NCBI GenBank assembly: GCA_009763385.1
Contig: CM019823.1
Span: 92,639,104 to 92,703,103, forward strand
Direction: 5' to 3'
Source: Coix lacryma-jobi var. lacryma-jobi
Taxonomy: Eukaryota > Streptophyta > Magnoliopsida > Poales > Poaceae
DNA length: 64,000 nt
Within the stretch, counting starts at the first letter, position 1; every line of letters begins with the position of its first letter. This document shows positions 56,241-64,000 of this stretch, one piece after another. The notes under the pieces are model-generated. The model was not told the DNA's origin. It searched no databases and saw only the letters and a list, made by a program, of their open reading frames with translations. The translations under genes and the position numbers were made by a program.

Positions 56241-57854
56241 ATGATCGGCAGCATTGGCGAACGTGTCACTTGGTCAAGGTCACAACAAATCTCTCACTTT
56301 GCTCATTCTGCATTTGTTGCTGATTTTGAACCCCAAGATGTTGGACACGCTTTATCTGATCCAGATTGGGTCAATGCCATGCATGAGGAGTTAGAAAATT
56401 TTGAAAGAAATCGGGTTTGGGTTCTTGTTCCTCCTCCTCCTGAGTGTCATCCTATTGGGACTAAATGGGTTTTCAAAAACAAACAAGGAGAGGATGGCCA
56501 TGTTGTGAGAAACAAGGCCAGACTAGTAGCCCAGGGGTATAGTCAGAAGGAGGGGATAGACTATGAGGAGACTTTTGGTCCTGTAGCTCGTTTGGAGGCA
56601 ATTATGATACTCTTGGCTTTTGCTGCATCCAAAGGGTTTAAACTTTTTCAAATGGATGTCAAGAGTGCCTTCTTAAACGGCTACATAGAAGAGGAAGTGT
56701 ATGTGAGGCAACCCCCCGGTTTCGAAAATCCCAAGTTTCCAAACCATGTTTTTAAACTTCACAAAGCTTTGTATCGTTTGAAACAAGCCCCTAGAGCCTG
56801 GTATGATAGGTTGAAAACATTTTTGCTTGCAAAGGGTTTTAAAATAGGATGTGTGGATAAAACACTTTTTCTCCTCAAGTAAGGCAATGACACTCTCTTG
56901 CTCCAGATTTACGTGGATGATATCATTTTCGGTGGTTCTTCTCACGCTTTGGTTGCCAAGTTTGCAGACACTATGAGCAGGGAGTTTGAGATGAGCGTGA
57001 TGGTCGAGTTAACGTTCTTCCTCGGATTGGAAATCAAGCAATCCCGAGAGGGGACGTTCATGCACCAGGGCAAGTACACCAAGGACATCCTGAAGAAGTT
57101 CGACATGGGTGAGGCCAAGCCTCTTCCAACACCCATGCCGACCACGACGGCCCTAGATGCGGATGTGGATGGAGAAGCTGTGGACCTGAAGGAGTACCGG
57201 AGTATGATTGGGTCGCTGCTCTACCTGACGGCGACACACCCGGACATCCAGTTCGCGGTGTGTCTGTGCGCGCGATTTTAGTCATCGTCGCGCACTTCTC
57301 ACCGTCAGGTAGTCAAACACATTATGAGGTACTTATGCTTCACTCCAGAATTCGGGATTTGGTATTCTGCTTCCTCCACCCTCTCCCTTTGCGGTTATTC
57401 TGATGCCCATTTTGCTGGTTGCCGTATTGATCGGAAGTCCACTTCTGGGACTTGCCAGTTTATTGGTTCTTCTCTTGTATCATGGTCTTCTCGCAAGCAG
57501 TCTAGTGTCGCCCAGTCTACCACGGAGGCTGAGTATGTTGCTGCGGCTAGCTACTATTCCCAGTAGCTTTGGATGATGGCCACTTTGCGTGTTTTTGGTC
57601 TGAGCTTTTCTCGTGTTCCTTTGCTTTGTGACAACACGAGTGCTATTAGCGTTGCTATGAACCCCGTGCTGCACTCTAAGACCAAACACATTGATGTGCG
57701 CTTTCATTTTCTGCGAGACCACTATGAGAAGAGTGATATCGACCTTCGCCATGTCGATACTCATCACCAGTTGGCTGATATTTTCACCAAGCCTTTAGAT
57801 CAATCAACTTTTGCTAGGTTGAGAGGTGAGCTTGGTGTGTGTTTCCCCTTTTAG
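56241..57854 (+). pseudogene. pol: Element F reverse transcriptase-RNase H, three stops
   Basis: It starts at MIGSIGERVTWS and keeps GTKWVFKNKQGEDG, LFQMDVKSAFLNGY and the catalytic YVDD at 56910-56921. Stops are TAA at 56880-56882 (Gln in LLKQGND), TAG at 57279-57281 (Gln in ARFQSS) and TAG at 57564-57566 (Leu in SQLLWM). RNase H keeps TTEAEYVAA, LLCDNTSA and KHIDVRFHF. It ends GVCFPF with TAG at 57852-57854. No frameshift is needed to read it. Confidence 0.9.
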
Positions 57855-58834
57855 ATGGGAGAAACATTTTGACTCTTGTAGTATAAACTGACTTTTTGCT
57901 TTTCAATTGGTTTCTTCATGCATCTTTGCATTTCATCTTGCATATTTACATTCAGAGGTTCATGAATATAATCCTTAGAATGTGACTATGCTCTACTTAG
58001 TATTTGCTCCGATGTTTTATGATGATGCTTGTAGCTTATGCTCCTTCTGATCACTGATACATGTTGTGAGCTGAGCTATTTTTATGAACGGTGAACTTGT
58101 GTAATAAACCTAAAATCTGAAAATGTTCACCATTGAGATATGCAACTAGCATGTGTAGGATATGTAGATTTCACTCGTGCTTTTCATATATGCTAGATTG
58201 TTATGTCTCTAGTTCTGAGTCATTCACTTGCTTGGTATGTTCATATTCTGCTTTAAATTCTGAACCAAGTCAAGTATTTTGAAAAGATCGAGATGGGTTT
58301 GCTTGTCAGCACATCACAGTTTCGAGACTGTTTCTCATTGCACTTTGAGTTAAACTTGAGCTGTGTAGTGTATGACCGAAACTGTTGCTTTAAGCATCTG
58401 ATTGCTTCTGCATAGGCTTCGCACAGTTGAAAAGTTAGGCAATGACAAGTTTTCAACCTCTCGCAATCACATGTTGAAATTTGAACTTGTGTATTTTAAC
58501 CGCTGCAACTCCGATAAAATTTGGCTACACAAGTCTATGTTTCATTCTGTAGCATGATGGTTGACCTGTGCTAGGGGTAGTTCACCTTGTATACATCTTT
58601 AGCACTTGTTTGACTTCTTGTCTATACATGTTTGGTGCTATTTTGATGGTGAATGCTTTTGGCTAAAACTGCTCACTTTGCTCACATGTTCATAGTTCGT
58701 ATTTGGTGATCAGTTTGAGCCTTTGCTGGCATATGTGTGCTTCGTTATGTCATTGGAGCTATTCTTTGTAGAGCATCTTTGCATTCTCTTGACTATATTC
58801 CTGAAGCTGCTAACTTGCATTTTGACTCATGCAT

Positions 58835-59005
58835 TTTGGAAGGGGGAGGCGCGAGCTTGATGGTGCATTTTTCCTTGCTTGATGGTGCATTTTCAACTAA
58901 GGGGGAGAAATTGCAAATCCTGAGTGTCTTCTGTGTTCAACTAAGGGGAGTTGAACTTAGGGGGAAACTTCTTGGTTGTGTGTACCATTTGAGGGGGAGT
59001 TTGCT
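58835..59005 (+). promoter_or_regulatory. Polypurine tract cluster, element F
   Basis: Tracts AAGGGGGAGG, AAGGGGGAGAAA, AAGGGGAG, TAGGGGGAAA and GAGGGGGAG occur within 170 bp, plus the LTR-adjacent one. Confidence 0.75.
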
Positions 59006-59055
59006 CGCTGCTGAGTTTTCGAGCTGGTAACAGTTGTTTCGGAGCATTTTTGGTA

Positions 59056-59267
59056 GCTAGTTGTGTTGAGCCTTTGCCTCTTTCTTGAGGAACTAGCACC
59101 TTTGATCCTCTATGCTCTTCAGCTGATTTCTAGCTTTCTTCAGTTGATTTTCCAATTGGTATCGAACTTTCCCGCTAGCGGTGTTGAGCCTGTTCTACCT
59201 CTTCTTGAGGGCTAGCTTTGCTTTGCTTGGTTGCCTCGAGCCGTTGCCCATGTCTTTGGGAACCAAG
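59056..59267 (+). repeat. GAGCC hairpin array, element F (3 units)
   Basis: Units lie at 59056-59097 (GCTAGTT/AACTAGC), 59174-59216 (GCTAGC/GCTAGC, preceded by CCAATTGGTATCGAAC) and 59226-59267 (CTTGGTT/AACCAAG). Confidence 0.8.
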
Positions 59268-59763
59268 TTGTTTTGCTCTTTCCACTTGACCTTCTTCGGC
59301 TTTGATATGCTTTTGGGTCATTTGGTCGAGTTCTCTCTCACCTGCTTTCTTCCTTCCTCTATTCCATTATGATTTGTGTTGGTAGTTGACAATGCACTCA
59401 TCAAGGGGGAGATTGCGGATACATGGGTGTATGCGGAGTCTATGAGTGATGAGTGATTGTCAATAGGGATAATGCGCATGTTCTTTGGCTTGTGTTGCGC
59501 AGCTGTCGAGCACGGATACAGTGATCAAAGGCAAGGTGAAGTTCAAGTAGAGACGTGCCGTGCCGATGGACCGAGAGTGGCGAACGGCGGACGTGAGGCT
59601 TAGACTGAGGGACCGGTGGCCCGAGGATCAGCTGTGGTGGCTGGCAGCCTGGGACAGCGACGAGCGAAGACTTGCGGGCACGGTGTTGCTTGGGTCGAGG
59701 ACCTGGGGACACGTGTCGGTGGACGGGGTGCACGGGCGGTGCATCCCCTCTACGGCTCGGTTT

Positions 59764-60026
59764 GGTGGTTGAGCCACAGAAAAACCACCGAGTGGACGGT
59801 TTTTAGGTTTGGGCCTCAAAACCTGGGCACTGATGGTTTTCGAGTTTGGGCCACAAAACTCGGGCTGAGGACGGTTTCCAGGTTTGGGCCTCAAAACCTG
59901 GGTGCTGCGGGTTTCTGAGTTTGGGCCATAAAACTCAGGCGATGGACGGCTGGTTTCCCGGTTTGGGCCTCAAAACCGGGGGTTGGTCGTGAAGGCTGGT
60001 TTCCCGGTTTGGGCCTCAAAACCGGA
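59764..60026 (+). repeat. U3 GGGCC hairpin array, F 3' LTR
   Basis: Same seven-unit order as 39258-39520. The CCGAG-type unit has one changed arm base in the copy starting near 59840 (TCGAG). Confidence 0.86.
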
Positions 60027-60818
60027 GGCGAAGTCCGGGAAAAGGACGAACGGAGCGGTGGCGGCACGTGGCGGCAATCGGTGAGGTTGCGTCGAGGCAA
60101 CGCTACCAGTTGTGCGGGCGTGGCCGTCGGATCACCAGCATCTTCGAGTTGGTCCAGAAGAACAATAGGGTTTAGCTGGTTCGCTCTGTAATTACAGAGA
60201 GGTAGAGTAGGAATTAGAATTAGGATAAGTAGAGGGAGACACCCTCCTCCCACTTCCATCTCAGCCATTTTTTCTTTGCCTTCTAGGTTTTCCTGCTCTC
60301 CCAATCCCCTGCTGTAGCAACTGAGATCCGCAGAGAACCATACCTCTGTGTACTGGAGATTTTGAGGTAGTGAGACCGTAATCTCACTGTTGTAGCATGT
60401 GGTAGCCACACAGTTGCAGATCGATGACTTGATTCACATTTTGTTCGTGTTCTTCGCGTTCTTCGTTTCTCCGCGTTTTTCCCGTCACTCGATCTCCCTC
60501 TCTACTGTGTCTTTGCAAAATCCATTTGAATCAACTTGTTCTTTATAGTGAGGAGATCATTTCCACCGAAGGAATTCATCTAACTCCTCACGAACAAGTA
60601 GATCGGGTTGATTTCGTTTTCGTGGCGCTTTTTCGTTCATACTCCTCCCCTTTTGATTTTCCGGTGTTTGAATCGATTTGAGCGGATGATTTCTTGGGGA
60701 TAGTCTCCTAACTACCTCGTGATCATCTTCTCCAAGTTTGGGAACGTGGGATTGTGATTTGATTTGAATTTGAGAGGATTCGTGTGAGTGGCGACCAAAT
60801 TCGCCCTCACTGGGTGTT

Positions 60819-61081
60819 GGCGGACAGTCCGCCACCCAGGGCGCGGACAGTCCGCGCGTCGGGGACGAGTCGGACCAGTGGCTCTGTTCTTCGGCCGTTT
60901 GGCTTTTGGTTGACCGGCGGACAGTCCGCTGTTGGAGTTCGCGGATAGTTCGGGAACGTCCAGGGGACTTGCAGCAACAGTGCTGTTTCAGGGATTTGGC
61001 CAGCGGACAGTCCGCCATCCCCCTGCGGACAGTCCGCGGTTGAGCCGGACAGTCCGGGACCGTACTGGCGGACATTCCGGG
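60819..61081 (+). repeat. CGGACAGTCCG palindrome cluster, F 3' LTR
   Basis: Seven or more copies, collinear with the 5' LTR cluster. Confidence 0.75.
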
Positions 61082-61498
61082 AGTCAGCTGCTTGTTGAGT
61101 TTTGGTACGTTTGCTCTCCTGACTTCTTCGCTTGGTTTCCGGACCTCTCGGTTGGTTTCTTAGTTCACCTAGGAACCTCTCTAGGTATCTTTGCTACTTG
61201 TTAGCATCGGTATTTGGGGATTTCCAGACGTAGCCTTCAATCTACGTTTGGGACTCGGTTTCTAAGGATTGAACGTGTGCCGACGCTTTTGGCCTTTGGG
61301 TTGCTATCGCTTTGTGGTGCCTCGCTGTGATCCTAGGGATCATCAACCCTCTTCCAAGGGTCGTGGGCATCACGGTTTTGATCGAAGCTTTTAGGGTTTG
61401 ATTCATGGGACAGAGGCCAAAGTTTCGAGAGAAATTTTTGTGCTCCCATTCACCCCCCTCTGGTCGCCTTGCTATTGCATTCTCGGTCCTTCAGGCTA

Positions 61499-61685
61499 TC
61501 GCACAAGTAGGCGGTCAAGCTCATCATGAGGTACCTCCGACACACTTCTGAGTTCGGATTTTGGTACTCCTCTTCTTCAACCTCTTTCTGCTGTGTGGTC
61601 TTTTCGATGTGGATTCTGCTGGCTGTTCGCTTGAGCGTTTCTTGACTCTTTTCTTGTGAGTTCTGTGTGTGTTTCCCTTTTAATT
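61499..61685 (+). pseudogene. Element C RNase H remnant
   Basis: It reads AVKLIMRYLRHTSEFGFWYS after a TAG in the HKQAV position, then a frame-broken piece, and ends near VCFPF with TAA at about 61680. With the linker remnant at 38641 it shows that RT and most of RNase H were deleted from C before F inserted. Confidence 0.75.
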
Positions 61686-64000
61686 GGGGAAGCATTTTGC
61701 TTGTTGTCTCTTAGTTGGACTTCTCCGATACCCTTTTGTTTTTGGTTTTCCTTTTTAGGGTAGTTTTGCTTTGTCTTTGATAGACTAGCTTTTGCATGCA
61801 TTTCATCTTGTATATCTTGCATTTTAGAGTTTCATGTTTAGAGCAATGAGAATGAGACTATGCTCTTTTTGGTATGCCCTATTGATTCATGATGATGCTT
61901 GTAGCTTAGGCTCTTTCTGATCAATTGATACATGTTATGAGCTAAGCTATTTTTGCAAATGGTGAACTTGACTAATCAACTATCAAATATTTAATTTGTT
62001 CACCATTGAGATTGGCAACTAGCATGGCTAGGATGTGTTGAGATCACTTGTGCTATCTTTTGTATGCTAGGTTGCTATGTCTCTTGTACTGAGTCATTCA
62101 CTTGCTTGGATTGTTCATATTTACCTTGTGCTTAAAATTTGATCTAAGACTAAGTGAAATGAAAAGATCGAGATGGGTTTGCATGTGTCAGCACCTCACG
62201 GTATCGAGACTGTTTCTCATTGCACAATTGAGTTAAACTTGAGTCGTTTAGTGTAAGACCGAAACCTGTGCTTCAAGCTTCCGATTGCTTTTCTTGCATA
62301 GGCTTAGCCCGGTTGAAAAGTTAGGCAATGACCATGCTTTCAACCTCTTGCAATCACATGCTTTAATATGAACTTGTGTTTATACCGCTGCAATCTCCGA
62401 TAAAAATTGAAATTAACACAAGTTTATGCTTCATTCTATGGCATGATGATTGAACTTTGCTAGGGGTAGTTCACCTTTTATACTTGAGTTAGCACATGGT
62501 TGTTTTCCTGTATATTCATGCTAAGTGCTATTTTAGTTGTGAACTCCTTTTCAAATGGCTTAAAACTGCTCATATGCTTAATTGTTCATATTTTGTATTC
62601 ATTTGATCAGTTTGAGCCTTTGCTAGAATTTGTTTTGGTTGCTACACTTTCAGGGCAGCACCCTTTTGAGCATCTTTTCATTCTGATTGATATACACTTG
62701 AAGCTGTTGCATTGTGCATATCATGCATTTTTAGCTTAGTGTACATACCCCCAGCTCCGATACACCATATGATACCCCAATATGCATTTGGTTGATGACT
62801 TGTCTTGTGTTTGTGACAACTTTGTTGAAAAATGTCAGAACCCCTCAGCATGTTCCCTTTTGTCAAGGGGGAGAATCTATTTGCAAGGGGGAGTTTGAGT
62901 GTTGACACAAAGGGGAGAGTCATGCATTTTGGGGAGAGCTTTGAGCTAGGGGGAGTTTAGCTCTTTTATGTTCTTCTTCAATTGGTATAGCTCTTTTATG
63001 TGTTTCAATTGGTATCCTTCATAGTGAGCGTTGGTGCATAGCCCTTGTGTGTAGGCTTGCTTTCAGGTGAGTCGCTTTTGTCCTGCTGCTTCTCCGCGTG
63101 CTCCGAGTGTTTGTGCTCCTTTTAGTTTTGAGATTCTCTTTGTATTTTTTTCTCAGTCGGTATCGAGCCTGCTAGTCGTGTTGAGCTGCTTTTGCCTCTC
63201 TTTTGAGAGACTAGCAGATTTTGCTTGGTATTTTCGATTGGTATGGAGCCTTCAGCTAGTTGTGTCGAGCCGTTTTGCCTCTATTTTGAGGAACTAGCTG
63301 TTTTCACCAATTTTTGGCTGTTTGTGATTGGTATCAAATTTTCTGCTAGTTGTGTTGAGCCTCTGTGCCTCTGTCTTGAGGGACTAGCAGTTTTGCATTC
63401 TTATGCATTGATTCAGCCTCAATTGGTATCGAGCCTTGAGCTAGTGGTGTTGAGCCCTTTTTCTGCCTTTTCTTGAGCACTAGCTCATTTTTGACTTGGT
63501 TGCGTCGAGCCGTTGCCCATGTCTTTGGGAACCAAGTATTTTGCTTTGTGTGATCGAGTTTTGCTCTTTGTTGAGTTGTTGCTCCGATCCTTTGCTTGGT
63601 TGCGTTGAGCCGTTGCCCATGTCTTTGGGGACCAAGTTTTTAGTTTTGGTTTCTCAAACCATCTCTTGTGCCAAGTTTTTGTCAATTCAATCATCAAGGG
63701 GGAGAAATTTCGAAACCCAAGAAGTAACCTTAAATTTTGAAATCCAAGTGGATAAGTACCTTGGTTTCTTTTGTGATGATTGTTTGACAATTTTATTTGA
63801 GATTGGTTTTTGAGTGCCTTTTGGGATTCATGAACTCTTATCTTCTCTTGTCTCTTCGGTTGTGTGGAGGCTTTGCCCGCTTTTCCCATTTCCTTCGGGA
63901 CCGAGAGCTTTTATTTGGAGTTTTCATGATCCTTCCTTATCTCAAGTGGCCTTGTGTTTGCTTTTTATTAGCTTTTGGGCACTTGAATGAGGTTTGCCTT
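61686..64000 (+). other. Element C 3' non-coding tail, to window end
   Basis: It is homologous to the other tails for the first 1.1 kb. It has a polypurine cluster (62866-62960: AAGGGGGAGAATC, AAGGGGGAGTTTG, AAAGGGGAGAG, TAGGGGGAG), a seven-unit hairpin array (63169-63907), and another tract, ATCAAGGGGGAGAAA, at 63692-63706. No LTR start is recognised before the window ends. Confidence 0.75.
63169..63907 (+). repeat. GAGCC hairpin array, element C (7 units)
   Basis: Units are 63169-63217 (CTGCTAGT/ACTAGCAG), 63253-63300 (CAGCTAGTT/AACTAGCTG), 63343-63390 (CTGCTAGT/ACTAGCAG), 63438-63486 (GAGCTAGT/ACTAGCTC), 63495-63536 (CTTGGTT/AACCAAG), 63595-63636 (CTTGGT/ACCAAG) and 63852-63907 (CTCTTCGGT/ACCGAGAG, one bulge, with GTGGAGGC in place of GTTGAGCC). 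This is the richest set of paired stem changes in the window. Confidence 0.85.

Larger units (their letters stand above)
57855..59413 (+). other. Element F 3' non-coding tail
   Basis: No gene. It has AT-rich sequence shared with A, D and E, a polypurine cluster (58835-59005), three hairpins (59056-59267) and the terminal tract TCAAGGGGGAGAT at 59401-59413. Confidence 0.8.
38908..61493 (+). mobile_element. Element F: full-length Sirevirus split by elements G and H
   Basis: Both LTRs are exactly 2080 bp once solo LTR H is removed from the left one. Removing G and H with their duplications leaves about 11.6 kb. The GGCTA duplication is perfect. It lies in C's internally deleted body. Gag and RT carry several stops. 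Confidence 0.96.
59414..61493 (+). repeat. 3' LTR of element F
   Basis: 2080 bp, TGCGGATACATGG to GGTCCTTCA. It is uninterrupted, so it shows the pre-insertion state of solo LTR H's target (GGTTCGCTCTG near 60179). Confidence 0.95.
9993..64000 (+). mobile_element. Element C: internally deleted Sirevirus derivative, in three blocks
   Basis: The blocks are about 9993-10955, 34420-38907 and 61494 to beyond the window, separated by elements D and F. They hold a 5' LTR, a primer site, a gag lacking the capsid domain, short scraps of the integrase/RT linker and of RNase H, and a long 3' non-coding tail. The 3' LTR is not reached. Protease, the integrase core and RT are absent, so C is a non-autonomous derivative that would need enzymes in trans. 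The left edge is placed by an opening TG at 9993 and the end of B's gag, and is uncertain. Confidence 0.75.

Noticed and set aside
63495..63536. Pol III B box (GGTTCGANNCC) in the GCGTCGAGCC strand
   Set aside because: The match is partial, no A box lies at the right distance, and the strand varies at key positions.
63169..63636. Hammerhead ribozyme or retrozyme in the 3' hairpins
   Set aside because: The catalytic core CTGATGA and GAAA elements are absent.

Overview
The window is plant nuclear DNA, almost certainly from a grass. It is entirely nested LTR retrotransposons, and I see no host protein-coding gene, tRNA gene or CRISPR. Most copies belong to one Ty1/copia lineage, the Sireviruses (SIRE/Maximus; maize Opie, Ji and Prem-2 are relatives). 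The signs are a UBN2-type gag with a coiled coil and two CCHC knuckles, the order protease, integrase, reverse transcriptase, RNase H, about 2 kb LTRs that open TGCGGATACATGG and close CCTTCA, a primer site for initiator-Met tRNA, repeated G-rich polypurine tracts, and family-specific CCGGAC palindromes in the LTRs. One Ty3/gypsy Athila-like element, one solo Sirevirus LTR and one small solo LTR carrying 5S rRNA sequence (Cassandra-like) are also present.

Layout. A (1-8594, +) is the 3' part of a Sirevirus with its 3' LTR. B (8595 to about 9992, -) is an older gag fragment. C (from about 9993 past 64000, +) is an internally deleted Sirevirus derivative split into three blocks. Element D (10956-34419, -) sits in C's 5' LTR with target duplication GCTTG. 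Element E (18092-30114, +) sits in D's gag with GCAGG and is nearly intact. A Cassandra-like solo LTR (26287-26561) sits in E's 3' non-coding region. Element F (38908-61493, +) sits in C's body with GGCTA. F's 5' LTR holds a reversed solo LTR (39677-41772) and its integrase region holds the Athila-like element G (45923-54847, -). Each element is complete once the younger insertions are removed: for example F's two LTRs are both exactly 2080 bp.

The coding regions show how the machinery would have worked. Gag packages RNA, protease cleaves the polyprotein, integrase inserts the cDNA, and RT with RNase H makes cDNA from a tRNA primer. Almost all are broken by nonsense codons, many of them CAG to TAG changes, which fits decay of CHG-methylated cytosines. 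E is the best preserved.

The most interesting signal is non-coding. Two families of small hairpins recur in every Sirevirus copy. One forms a 36-38 bp periodic array in the U3 part of each LTR, with a constant GGGCC-containing loop and stems that change on both arms together. The other forms an array between the polypurine cluster and the 3' LTR, with a constant GAGCC-containing internal loop, covarying stems, and a tRNA-primer-like motif next to many units. A TGA stop conserved at the integrase/RT boundary in four copies, and a gag/pol junction closed in both frames but carrying a splice-acceptor-like sequence, also deserve attention.
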